Shown here piece by piece: positions 53,045 to 63,905 of a stretch of 64,000 nucleotides of DNA; positions within the stretch are counted from its first letter, which is position 1, and each line of letters begins with the position of its first letter. The notes beneath the pieces were generated by a model that saw only the letters and a list, made by a program, of their open reading frames with translations, searched no databases and was not told where the DNA came from. The DNA comes from Cyrtodaria siliqua (lineage: Eukaryota; Mollusca; Bivalvia; Adapedonta; Hiatellidae). Made by a program: the position numbers and the translations under genes. The DNA is taken from NCBI GenBank assembly GCA_037043455.1, contig JAWPHD010001138.1, positions 186,001 to 250,000 of the forward strand. Direction: 5' to 3'.

Positions 53045-55640
53045 ATTAGAGGCCCACGGACTCTGTCGTTGTCCTTATATAACTATATGGGAGTCCCGTG
53101 GACTCTGACATAGACCTTATATCATTATTATATATGTAGGAGGTACGTACATTATATAGGATGCCCGTGGACTTATATAGTCCTCATAGCATTATCTTAG
53201 AGGCCCGTGAACTCCAACATAGTCCTTATATTGTTATATTGGAGACCGGTGAACTCTGACATAGTCCTCATAGCATTATCTTAGAGGTCCGCGGACTCGA
53301 CACAGTCCTTGTATCCTTATATTGGAGGCCCTTGGACTCTGATATAGTCCTCACTTAGGGGCCCGTGGACTCCGACATAGTCCTCATTTCCTTTTATTGG
53401 AGGCCGATGGACTCTTACATAGTCCTCATAGCATTATCTTAGAGGCAGAAGGACTCCGACATAGTCTTTTTATCATTATATTGGAGACCCTTGGACTCTG
53501 ACACGTATATACCAAATATCATTATCTTAGAGGCCCCTAGACCGTGGACATAGTCCTCATATCATTATCTTAGAAGCCCGTTGACTCTTACATAGTCCTC
53601 ATATCATTATCTTAAGAGGCCCGTGAACTCCGACATAGTCCTTATATCATTATATTGGAGGCCCGTTGACTCTGACATAGTCCTCATAGGATTGTCTTAG
53701 AGACCCGTTGAATCCGACATAGTCCTTATATCATTATATTGGAGGCCCGTTGACTCTGACATAGTCTTCATAGCATTGTCTTAGGGACCCGTTGACTCAG
53801 ACATAGTCCTTATATCATTATTTTGGAGGCTCGTGGACTCCCACATAGTCCTTATATCATTATCTTAGAGGCCTGTGGAAACTGACATCGACCTCATATC
53901 ATTTACATAGAGGCCATGGACTGGACATAGTCCTTATATCATTATATTGCAGGCCATTGTATCTGACATAGACTTCATATCATTATCTTAGAGGCCCGTG
54001 GAATCTGACATAGGCCTCACACCATTATATTAGAAGCCTGTGGACTCCGACATAGTCCTTATATCATTATAGTAGAGGCCTGTGGAGACAAACATAGTTA
54101 TCATAGCATTATCTTAGAGGCCCGTGGACTCCGACATAGTCCTTATATCATTATATTGGTGGCCCTTGTACTCTGACATAGACTTCATAACATTATCTTT
54201 GAGGCCATGGACTCCGACATAGTCCTTACATCATTATCTTACAGGACCGTGGACTCTGACATATTCCTCGTATCATTATCTTAGTGACCGTGGACTCCGA
54301 CATAGTCTTTATATCATTATATTGGTGGCCCGTGGACTCTGACATAGACTTCATAACATTATCTTAGAGGCCGTGGACTCCGACATAGTCCTTATATCAT
54401 TATCTTAGAGGACCGTGGACTCTGACATAGTCCTCATAGCATTATCTTAGAGGCCCATGGGCACCCGCATAGTCCTTATATCATTATCTTAGAGGCCCGT
54501 GGACGGACTCCCACATAATCCTTATATCACTAAATTAGAGGCCCGTGGATCTAACATATTCCTCATATCATTATCTTAGAGGCCCGTGGACTCCCACATA
54601 GTCCTTATATCATTAACTTTGATGCTCGTGGTCTCTAACATAGTCCTCATATCGTTATCGTAGAGGCCCGTGAACTCCGACATAGTGCTTATATCATTAT
54701 ATTGGAGGCCCGTGGACTCTGACTTAGTCCTTATATCATTATCTCAGAGGCCCGTGGAATCCGACATACTCCTTATATCTTTATATTGGAGGCCGGTGGA
54801 CTCTGACATAGTCCTCACAGAATTGTCTTAATGGTCCGTGTTTTCTGAAATAGTCCTTATATCATTATATTAGAGTCCATTGGATTCCCACATAGTCGTT
54901 ATATCATTATCGTAGAGGCCTGTGGAGACTGACTTAGTCATCATAGCATTGTCTTAGAGGCCCGTGGACTCCGACATAGTCCTTATATCATTATATTGGT
55001 GGCCCATGGACTCTGACATAGTCCTCATAGCATTACCTTAGAGGCCCGTGGGATCTCACATAGTCCTTATATCATTATCTTAGAGGCCCATGGACTCCCA
55101 CATAATCCTTATATCACTAACTCAGAGGCCCGTGGACTCTAACATATTCCTCATATCATTATCTTAGAGGACCTGGACTCACACATATACCTTATATCAT
55201 TAACTTTGATGCCCGTGGACTCTACTATAGTGCTGCTTAGCATTATCGTAGAGACCCGTGGACTCCGACATAGTCCTTTTATCATTATATTGGAGACCCT
55301 TGAACTCTGACACGTATATACCTCATATCATTATCTTAGAGGACCCTGGACTGTGGACATAGTCCTCATATCATTATCTTTGAAGCCCGTCGACTCTTAC
55401 GTAGTCCTCATAGCATTATCTTAAGAGGACCGTGGACTCCGGCATAGTCCGTATATCATTATATTGGAGGCCTGGTGATTCTGACATAGTCCTCATAGCA
55501 TTGTCTTAGAGACCCGTTGACTCGGACATAGTCCTTATATCATTATATTGGAGGCTCGTGGACTCCCACATAGTCCTTATATCAATATCTTTGAGGCCTG
55601 TGGACTCTGACATCGACCTCATATCATTCACAAAAGTGAT
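53045..55640 (+). repeat. 42-bp satellite array, block 2 (~2.6 kb)
   Basis: About 61 units of the family at 8346-13715. The first 500 bp repeat the same succession of irregular units as block 1: 'atatgggagtcc.gtgg', 'ttattatatatgtaggaggt', a 'cttaggggcc'-type short unit, 'gaggcagaaggactccgaca', 'ctgacacgtata'. The part 53440-53900 is itself repeated at 55245-55625 with the same odd units ('gacacgtatata', 'ctggactgtggacatag', 'cttaagagga'). The array ends sharply at 'catatcattcacaaaagtga'. Confidence 0.97.
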
Positions 55641-55779
55641 TCAAAATGTACAAAATGCTTTTGTTTCGTATAAATTTTCGGTCGGTCTTCAATATGTAGG
55701 TCTCTATTGATGTATGTTTGCTTGCGTGCATGCGTGCGTGTGTTTGAGTGGGGTGCAGGAGGGCGCTCAGATATCAACG

Positions 55780-56460
55780 CTCAAGGTTTGCATTACCTTA
55801 TATGGAAATATAAAACACACTCATGACACATCATGGATACATTGTTACAGAGAGAGGAGCCTATTGTTTCGAGTTCAGAATGTCACAGTTCATGGTCGCC
55901 ATTATATCATGTGGGCATGATTCCGCGCGGTAACACCGGAACTATAAGACCCGCACTCAAGAAACTTAAAAAGTCCACTGCTCGTGATGATAACATGAAC
56001 CTTATTGCTGTTGGGGTTAGTACACCAAAGGTCAATTTCGCCATGACATCGTATCGACAACGACTTAACACACAATAACTCCGGAAGTATAACACCTATG
56101 TTTATGGTACTTACTTTCATTGCCATTGATAATGAAAATACCCTATTGCTTCAATGTGGCCATGACCTTATATGAACATACGCATTCAGCACGATAACTC
56201 TGGAATTATAATACCCAATTTGGCTATGAAAATACTAAGGTGCATCGCCCTTGATGAGAGGATGAGCCTTGCTGCTTTTGGAATCAAAATGTCAAGTTCA
56301 AGATTGCAATGACCTCATATGGATATACGCATTCCCCACGATATCTCTGAAAGTATATCACCCACGCTCATGGAAATTCAGAGGTGCATTGCCCGTGGTG
56401 ATAGAAGGATCTCTATTGCTTTTGGGGTCAGTCGATCAAACGTCAAGGTTATATTGAAAT
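55780..56460 (+). repeat. ~185-bp tandem-core repeat, 3-4 units
   Basis: Units share 'gaccttatatg.a.atacgc', 'gataactctggaa.tataa', 'cacc.atgctcatggaaattc', 'gatga.aggatgaaccttatt' and 'gcttttggggtcag'. Wording and spacing match bivalve dispersed repeats. The short frames here are not genes. Confidence 0.7.
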
Positions 56461-56815
56461 GACAATGACGCAATTCTAAAATAACTTTTCGCTATACACA
56501 CTAATTCGACTTTATGTACCGTTTCAGTGCGGCGATCCTGATATATATTATGTTGAGGAATTCGTGCAAGTCATGACATTCGGTATTTCAAAACAAGTTT
56601 ATAATTTCACTCTATAGTGTTTGATTTCTAATTATCACATATAAGAGGCGCCAGAATAAAAAGGGATTTGCCAATAAAATCCCTTTTTCACTATATAAAT
56701 GAGCATTTTATATAGGGTAAAAATGCAAATAAACACCGCCCAATTTTCACTTTGCAAACAAACGTGCTATCCAAGAGCTAAAATATGCTCCATGCAGAGG
56801 CCACATTGATACGAG
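56461..56815. other. No gene seen
   Basis: A small inverted repeat, AAAAAGGGATTT/AAATCCCTTTTT, lies at 56657-56688. Otherwise AT-rich flank of the palindrome array. Confidence 0.4.
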
Positions 56816-58260
56816 CGTGGAAATTTCCTCGCATTTTCATGGCATAAAAACGAGGAAATTTCCTCGTTTTGCAGCAGTAGTGCCAAGTAACAACAAACAG
56901 TATTTTGAGTTATGTGGAAATCCTATCCATGCAAAAACGAGGAAATTTCCTCGTTTTGCAGCAGTCGTGCCCAGTAACAACAACGTAAAACAATATATAG
57001 TATCAATCTTTATTATTAAAAGGTATGAACAATGAACAAACACAATCAAATTAAAGTACATGTACAAAAGGCGAGGAAATTTCCTCGTTTTGTCGCAGTT
57101 ATGCCGATCCATGTAAAATCGAGGAAATTTCCTCGCTTTGCCTCAGTAGTGCCCAGTAAAAGTGATAACAAACTGTGTTTTGAGTCGCGTGTAAATCCTA
57201 TCCATGGAAGAACGAGGAAATTTCCTCGTTTTACAGCAGTAGTGCCCAGTAACAACAAGCTGTGTTTTAAGTCTTTTGTAGATATCCATGTAAAAACGAG
57301 GAAATGTCCTCGTTTTTTGCCGCAGTAGAACCAAGTAACAACAAACTGTATTTTGAATCATGTGTATAAAAACGAGGAAATTTCCTCGTTTTGCAGCAGT
57401 AGTGCCAAGTAACAACAAACAGTGTTTTGAGTCATGTGTAAATCCTATCCATGCAAAAACGAGGAAATTTCCTCGTTTTGCAACAGTAGTGCCCAGTAAC
57501 AACAAACAGCGTTTTGAAACTTTTGTAGATCCCATCCCTGTAAAAACGAGGAAATTTCCTCGTTTTTTGCCGCAGTAGAACCAAGTAACAACAAACTGTG
57601 TTTTGAGTCATGTGTAAATCCTATCCATGTAAAAACGAGGAAATTTCCTCGTTTTGCAGCAGTAGTGCCCAGTAACAACAAACTGCGTTTTGAAACTTTT
57701 GTAGATCCCATCCCTGTAAAAACGAGGAAATTTCCTCGTTGTGCCGCAGTAGAACCAAGTAACAACAAACTGTGTTTTGAGTCATGTGTAAATCCTATCC
57801 ATGTAAAAACGAAGAAATTTCCTCGTTTTGTCGCAGCAGTGCCAAGTAACAACAAACTGTGTTTTGAATCATGTGTAAACCCTATTCATGTAAAAACGAG
57901 GAAATTTCCTCGTTTTGCAGAAGTAGTGCCCAGTAACAACAAACTGAGTTTTGAAACTTTTGTAGATCCCATCCCTGTAAAAACGAGGAAATTTTCTCGT
58001 TTTGCCGCAGTAGAACCAAGTAACAACAAACTGTGTTTTGAGTCATGTGTAAATCCTATCAATGTAAAAACGAGGAAATTTCCTCGTTTTGCCGCAGTAG
58101 TGCGAAGTAACAACAAACTGCTTTTTGAGCCTTTTGTAGATCCATGAAACAACAAACTGTGTTTTGAGTCTTTTGTAGATCCTATCCAATGCCGCAGTAG
58201 TGCCAAGTAACAACATTGTGTAAATCCTATTCATGTAATAACGAGGTAATTTCTTCGTTT
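56816..58260. repeat. 87-bp array with a perfect palindrome per unit
   Basis: Sixteen or so units. Each carries AACGAGGAAATTTCCTCGTT, usually extended by AA and TT to a 24-bp perfect palindrome. Palindrome starts in the regular part (57373, 57460, 57547, 57636, 57723, 57810, 57897, 57984, 58071) are spaced 87, 87, 89, 87, 87, 87, 87, 87. Between them the text alternates between two versions ('gagtcatgtgtaaatcctat' and 'gaaacttttgtagatcccat'), giving a 174-bp dimer. Because 87 is 29 codons, long frames stay open on both strands: plus 57665-58147 (TRKFPRFAAVVPSNNKLCFE repeats) and minus 57445-57855 and 57886-58206 (KRGNFLVFTWIGFTHDSKH repeats). These are probably by-products. Spacing is irregular before 57373. 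Confidence 0.97.
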
Positions 58261-58367
58261 TATCACAATAAGAAGAAAAGACCATGAATATGTAGTTTTT
58301 GTGATTTACACAATCAACTGACGAGACACTTTTTAAACGAATAAGTACATAATTTAAATACAATTTA

Positions 58368-58430
58368 TTTGTTGGTTTGTCCTGAATATAGGATTTATTT
58401 TCATCTCGAAGTGATAAAACTTATATTTTA
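58368..58430. repeat. Single arm of the 49992 hairpin family
   Basis: 'gttggtttgtcctgaatata', 'ggatttattttcatctcgaa' and 'gtgataaaacttatatttta' match 49992-50052 with a few changes. The second arm is missing. Confidence 0.6.
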
Positions 58431-58669
58431 TCGTGCTTTAGCATGGTAACCTTTTTCTTGTAACAGGCATGGGTCTACACTAAAAACAACGCATATTACA
58501 TCTAGACGGTGAACAATGATTTTTTTCAAGCACAAGTATCTTGAATAATATAGCTTCCCTGGTGACATATGTTCTTAACCTACAATGTGTGGGATAGTAT
58601 TCGCCAATTTGTTACCAATACAGTGGCGAATGAGCTTTCTTATCGACACGAATACACAAAAGTCATCAG

Positions 58670-58800
58670 AGCGAGAGATATCTCTTAAAAACAGATATCT
58701 CTTAAAAACAGATATCTCTCAAAGAACAGAGATATCTCGTTAAAAAGAGATACATCCTGAAGTTAAAGAGACATCTCTCTAACTTAAAAGTGATATATTT
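58670..58800. repeat. GAGATATCTC palindrome cluster
   Basis: Five imperfect copies of 'agagatatctcttaaa' in about 110 bp (58676, 58690, 58709, 58728, 58770), on either strand because the core is a palindrome. Confidence 0.85.
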
Positions 58801-58944
58801 TTTTGAATAATTATAGGTTATTAGATATAGGTTATTAGATATGTATGGGGATATATGCATGAGTTCTTCAGCGTAACAATATTGCGAGACTTTAGGAGCG
58901 TAATACGATGAAGAACGAGTGCATATAAATACCAAAACAATTAC

Positions 58945-59335
58945 TACTACTACTACGGTTTTCATTGATGATAATACTATACCTTAAACAACTGCTCCTG
59001 CTACTACACTACTACTGCTACTACTACTACTACTTTTAGAACTGCTACTAATACCATTACTACTACTAATAATAATATTTGTAGTAGTAGAAATAGTAGC
59101 AGTAGTAGACTAGTAGTAGCAACAGCAGTAGTAGTAGTACTATTAGTAGCAGCAGCATCAGTAGTAGAAGCTGCAGCAGCAGCAGTATAAATAGTAGTAG
59201 CTGCAGCAGAACAGCAGCATTAGCAGTATAAGTAGCAGCAGAGCAACATCAGTAGTAGTAGTAGTAGTAGCAGAAGCAGCAGTAGTTGCATTAGCAGCAG
59301 TAACAGTCGTAGCAGCAGTAGTAGTAGCAGCACCA
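58945..59335. repeat. (TAC/GTA, AGC) trinucleotide repeat cluster
   Basis: The left half is (CTA)n ('actactactactac'). From about 59080 the right half is (GTA/GCA)n ('agtagtagtagtagcagaag'), so the two halves are roughly inverted and can pair. Ala/Thr/Leu homopolymer frames result. Confidence 0.93.
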
Positions 59336-59940
59336 ATCTGAACATCAATCAAGTAGAAATATCAAATTTAACATAATGCAATACATAATGAAAAAAAACA
59401 TAAGTGGTATATGCTTAGGAGAATCTTTATGTGATCCACCTGTCTCTTCTTCTTTAAGTTTCTGGTTTCTGAAAAAGACTATAAGCAAATTCTTGTAAAT
59501 ACACGTGCAAACTATGTCAACAATTTAAGTTGATCTGTTAAGTCGTTAAGTAGCGTACTTGTTTATGTTAACATACGTGTTTATGTTAACCACACACTCC
59601 TGAAAATATGTTTAATGGATATGAACTATTTCATACTAAAATATGAAATATGATTTATATGAAATATGAATTAAACAAATATCAAGATTATATGATGATG
59701 ATGCTCACATATACGTCGAACGAGACAGCTAACGCGAACGTTAGTAAAATACTGACACGTGTCGATGTGACTGTGACAGCCGTACGCTATGCCACCGTAA
59801 TATAAGCCCAGTAACATACGTATCAGGTACATACGAGTTAGAATCGCGTCGGAACATGTTAGTTTCATACTTACTTTCATATACTTTCGAGTTATCTACC
59901 ACATAAGTACATTTTAGTATATCGTACGCCCTAGCGCACA
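59336..59940. other. No gene seen
   Basis: AT-rich, no supported coding sequence. A few near-repeats of 'tacgtgtttatgttaac' (59555, 59575) and of 'atatgaaatatga' (59640-59670). Confidence 0.35.
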
Positions 59941-59995
59941 CGGCGCCCCCCACCCCCCACCCCCCCCCCCCCCCCCCCCCCCCCGCCCCATAAAG
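59941..59995. repeat. Poly-C tract
   Basis: 'ggcgccccccaccccccacc' followed by a run of more than 20 C. Likely length-unstable and a weak point for sequencing. The Gly-rich minus-strand frame is an artefact. Confidence 0.95.
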
Positions 59996-60041
59996 TTTCC
60001 GGATCATGCATGTATGTCCATGTTACTGTAGACAAATTATC

Positions 60042-60385
60042 AAACAATTTCGATGCACGCTCTCAGTATAATGTTTTTCTTTTTCGCTTCGCTCGCTGGA
60101 AGCATAATGGTTAATGAGTGGTTTAATTAACATATTGTTAAATCATTTTGTGTTAAACAATTTCGATGCACGCCCTCAGTATAAAAATCGTCTCGCTCGT
60201 TTCGCTCGCTCGACGCATAATGGATAATGACTGGTTTAATTAACACATTGTTAAATCCTTTTTGTGTTAAACAATTTCGATGCACGCCCTCAGTATAAAA
60301 AAAATTCTCGCTCGCTTCGCTAGCTCGACGCATAATGGTTAATGACTGGTTTCATTAACACATTGTTTAATCCTTTTAGTTGAAA
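60042..60385. repeat. Three ~114-bp tandem units
   Basis: Starts 'aaacaatttcgatgcacgcc' at 60042, 60155 and 60269. Each continues 'ctcagtataa', 'ctcgctcg.ttcgctcgct', 'cgacgcataatgg.taatga' and 'ctggttt.attaacacattg'. The inner TCGCTCG block is itself a short repeat. Confidence 0.9.
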
Positions 60386-62454
60386 ACGGACTATTTTACC
60401 CTATCAATGCACTACCGCAACCGTTTTATGGGGCTAGATACGGACCCGAACATCTGGATTGTGTTTTAATAATCGGTTTTGTAGTGAAATTGTGCAGTTA
60501 TTTGGCGGGTTAGTTTCTTTTAAACAGAGACAGTATAGTAGACAACTCGCTTACTGGCACCCATACCACTATTGATTTGGGGCTTCTGATTGGTTGAAAA
60601 AAGTATATGTCTATTAGGGCATATAGTCAGATTGTAAGGTAGATTCTGATAAAATTATCCAAATCATAACAAATCCCCATAAAACATCAAAAAAAATATA
60701 TTTCCAACATAAAACATGTTCAGTTAGGATATGTTGACTGAAATTTGCATTTTTATGGGTACAATTGTACTGAGAGTATATTTGCAAAAAGTAAAATTTC
60801 TTTACTGCCATTCTGGGGGTGCCCACCTTCAGTGCAATATAAGAGGCTGAACGCAATACAATAGTCCCAATTTGCTGGTCATTTTTGAATGTCTCTAAGA
60901 TAGTTCTTTAACAACATTTAGTTTTTTTTTCATCAGTTCGGATATAGGAATAGGGGTTGTAGGCCAAATGGCTATAATGGAGGCCTATGGGAAATGCAAT
61001 AGTGGTATATGACCTACTGGTCTGCTCAAACTTATTTACATATTTTCAGACCAGCCACCAGGGAGATTAAGCTGATTTCGTCACGTGTTCAACCCTTTCC
61101 CACATATAAACCGCTGAATAACCATGTTACTTTATTGAAATTACTATGGACGCACTCTAAAATGCAGACGTGTTTTTAGATTCTATTTTGTTTTCATGCA
61201 GAAAGTATCCATTTCACATGCAACTATACCTAACACCGCAATTATATGATTCGGAACAGCCTCAAGTTCCGATAGTCTACGGAAGTTATCGAGTTTGTAC
61301 GATATGGATAACTGTCAGGAGGCAGTGAATAGTTACTTTGAAATTCTCACTTTTGTAATGCAATCGCACACAGTCAGTGTTACACATGTGTGCTCAAAAT
61401 GCATAGATGCATAGCATTATGAAGCGGAGCGAAGTCTTATGTCGTGAACATAATATGATTGGTAGAAAACATCCCTACTGATGTTATTGAGGATGTATTT
61501 TAGGGAGACCTAAAATTTAATTTATTTTATCAAGTTAATGCAACAATAATGTATTTGAACAATTCCACAATTACGACTGGAATACACGGAAGACTAGGCT
61601 TGTTAGAACGCATTCTATTACGATTTTTTTTACCGCCAAGTTTAAAATTGCTATCTCTAGCGCGTAACCATAGTTGGGATAGATATACCTTCTCGGGTCT
61701 TTTATTTTAAATGTTCAGTGTAAATTCTTTAAGTGATCTATGGCTTATTTAGTTTAATTTTATCAAGTTAATAAAGTAATAATGTAGCTGAATAATTCTA
61801 AAGAAATACAAATCCGGAATTACTACCTTGCGTTTATTTGCGTGATGTTTATCTATAATAGTGTATAATGCAAACTGTTAAAGATAACAGTAAGTCTGCG
61901 TTTATTCAAAGTAATTTTACATCGAACAGCACGTAAAAATGTAACCCCATTGATGACTTTCTTTACTCTTCAAGTGCATTACACGCATTACAAGTATTAC
62001 ACGCCATGACTAAACACGATCTGAAATTTAATAATATTGTCTGGTTTTAAACTTTCATTTATTTGTAATTTTGTTTTTAGAATGATGTCCTATGTGGCTA
62101 TATATAAATTAATGTACGGTTTACTTCAATTTGTCAAATTCTAGCTACGCGTTATATGTAGTACTTGATATTTTAATTCGCATACGAATGAATCCGCCCG
62201 TGCATCTCTTATCCGTATGTCTGTGTATGTCAAAACAACGATATATATCTTAATAATACTACAATGCACTTGACCGATTTTCAAAAACTACCACTCAATT
62301 TCTTAGTTAGGACATTTCCAAGTTAAAGTTAAATATTTAAAATTAACAGTTTTTTTCCCTCTAAATAAAGTTGCAACAACTGGCAGTGAAAAATAAAACT
62401 CGATAGTTCACATTATCCAGAGTCCTTATATATAAGGACCCTACATTATCCCAT

Positions 62455-62455
<1 letters not shown>
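60386..62455. other. No gene seen
   Basis: Two kilobases of AT-rich DNA without a supported gene. 'ttttatcaagttaat' with 'aacaataatgtatttgaaca' (61525-61562) is echoed at 61755-61790, a diverged local repeat of about 230 bp. An 18-bp palindrome, GTCCTTATATATAAGGAC, lies at 62422-62439. Confidence 0.4.

Positions 62456-62498
<43 letters not shown>
62456..62498. repeat. (GA)n microsatellite
   Basis: About 20 uninterrupted AG/GA dinucleotides ending 'gagaggga'. Confidence 0.97.
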
Positions 62499-62500
<2 letters not shown>

Positions 62501-63180
62501 CGGACATGTATGCAGTATTATATTAAAGAAACTTTAAATCCGAAATAACATTTATATATATATACAACTGAAATGCCACTGCTATATTATGCAAATGTAT
62601 ACTCTATAAAACATAACGACACGATAAATCGGTGGTTTATTAGTATAAATCAAGCTGTATTATTTAATATTCACTTTTTTATATATTAGCAACTTAAAAA
62701 ATAATAAATATTCATTCTTACCTTCAATTTCTTTAAATCCGTAGAAATAATACATCGCAAATAATATATTTCTTCCATAAGGCTCGAAACACAGCTAAAA
62801 TTCAACTAAATCCAAATTATAATTTCTGGAAGATACCATTTTCGCTATAGGTATTTAGGATTTTTTTTAATTTTTTCTATATTACCCTTTTGTCATTGTG
62901 CCAATAATTTCCAACAAAGTCATTTGTTTAATCTTATTAAATTTACAATATTGATTTCTTGTAATTCACATACTGGAATTATTGTAATTAAAATACTGAT
63001 TCAATTAAACCAACTCTTCATGGCGACAGATAACTTATCACGCCTTATTGGCAAAATAGACTCGTCCACCCGTTGTCTAAATAACAGCTGGTGCATCTGG
63101 TTTAGCATCTGGTGGTTTAGTGTATTAGTGGGCGTTTTTGACACTTTGAAAAACATATTGATACAGTCAGTATATAGAAG
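62499..63180. other. No gene confirmed
   Basis: AT-rich. A 56-codon ATG frame at 63020-63190 (MATDNLSRLIGKIDSS and a hydrophobic WCIWFSIWWFSVLVGVF) ends in a stop that overlaps the start of the 63181 exon. It may be a chance frame or an upstream ORF. Confidence 0.3.
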
Positions 63181-63695
63181 ATGGATTTAAAAGAGACGAA
63201 ACGACTTACATTTCACAGGTAAGCATTTTTACATTATTTTTTTGTTTCTTTTTATTTAAGTTCTACAGTGTACATGTTTATTTATGTTAGTTATATTACT
63301 AAATATTTTATCTAAGAACAGTGTATGTTATCATGGTTATTATATCTAATGTTATGAGGGAGAAATACACATATCTAAAAGTGTGTTTTAAAACAGAGTA
63401 ATAAGAGATTTGTATTGTATTTTACTGCTCAAGCGTATGTTTAAGAGAATTTCACGGGTGATCGGGAATATTGACATGTTTATATGCGTATATATAGGTA
63501 TTAATATATCCTAACTATATTTTCAGGGCTCTGGAAATATTTTCAAAATCCACTTGCCCTGTTCAAAATCCACTTGCCCTGTCCAAAATGTCACTTGCCC
63601 CAAATTCAAAAGTCACTTGCCCCAAAATCAAGCCTTTGTCAACGTACCAAACTTTTCTAGACGCTGCGCGCCACCGACGTAACCATGGTGGGTAG
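63181..63695 (+). CDS. Candidate two-exon small protein
   Basis: Exon 1 (63181-63218) starts 'tagaagATGG', a good Kozak context, and encodes MDLKETKRLTFH plus two bases. It ends CACAG|GTAAGC, a consensus donor. Exon 2 starts at 63527 after 'cctaactatattttcag', which has a branch-point-like CTAAC and a clean acceptor. The split codon joins in phase and the frame stays open: ALEIFSKSTCPVQNPLALSK, MSLAPNSKVTCPKIKPLSTY, QTFLDAARHRRNHGG, stop at 63693-63695. Total is 68 residues with a basic C-terminus. Caution: most of exon 2 is the 'ccacttgccc' repeat (63545-63635), which I recognise as a widespread dispersed sequence whose opposite strand also turns up in predicted proteins, and it overlaps a minus-strand candidate exon. 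Splice sites and phase are seen; expression is inference. Confidence 0.35.
63545..63635. repeat. ~22-bp repeat, CAAAATCCACTTGCCCTGTT
   Basis: Four units: 'tcaaaatccacttgccctgt' twice, then 'ccaaaatgtcacttgcccca' and 'ttcaaaagtcacttgcccca'. The repeat starts just after the acceptor of the candidate exon 2. Confidence 0.85.
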
Positions 63696-63905
63696 TAGGT
63701 TACGTTTAGGGCTGGATTTCACTGGAGAATCACGAGAAATAGATCCATTTTCAGATTGGCTGGGAGAACACAAATCAACACCATCACTACTATCCTTAAA
63801 TCCAAGTTCACTGTCAGACTGACCACCAGAATCACACAAATCAACATTTCTAAGATCACCAGGTGTATTTTCCTCAGTAATTTTAGACACGTTTAGGTTT
63901 TGTCC
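63657..63905 (-). CDS. Candidate C-terminal exon, acidic Ser-rich protein
   Basis: The minus frame, open from about 63905, encodes KITEENTPGDLRNVDLCDSG, then GQSDSELGFKDSSDGVDLCS, PSQSENGSISRDSPVKSSPK and RNLLPTMVTSVARSV, stop at 63659-63657. The Asp/Ser/Glu-rich composition, an internal similarity (NVDLCDSGGQSDSE / GVDLCSPSQSENG) and the Ser-Pro sites look like an intrinsically disordered region of a real protein. No ATG opens it; the acceptor would be near 63910 ('ccttgtaag'), which is weak. The family is unknown. It overlaps the plus-strand exon 2 by about 39 bases. Confidence 0.35.
   Translation of the reverse strand, partial: GQNLNVSKITEENTPGDLRNVDLCDSGGQSDSELGFKDSSDGVDLCSPSQSENGSISRDSPVKSSPKRNLLPTMVTSVARSV

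Noticed and set aside
56816..58260. CRISPR array
   Set aside because: Regular palindromic repeats suggest it, but the intervening sequences are themselves repeated, no cas genes exist and the genome is eukaryotic.
59158..59352. Ala/Thr/Leu homopolymer frame
   Set aside because: Translation of trinucleotide repeats.
59741..60007. Gly-rich minus frame over the poly-C tract
   Set aside because: Gly run is the poly-C tract; the remainder shows no motif.
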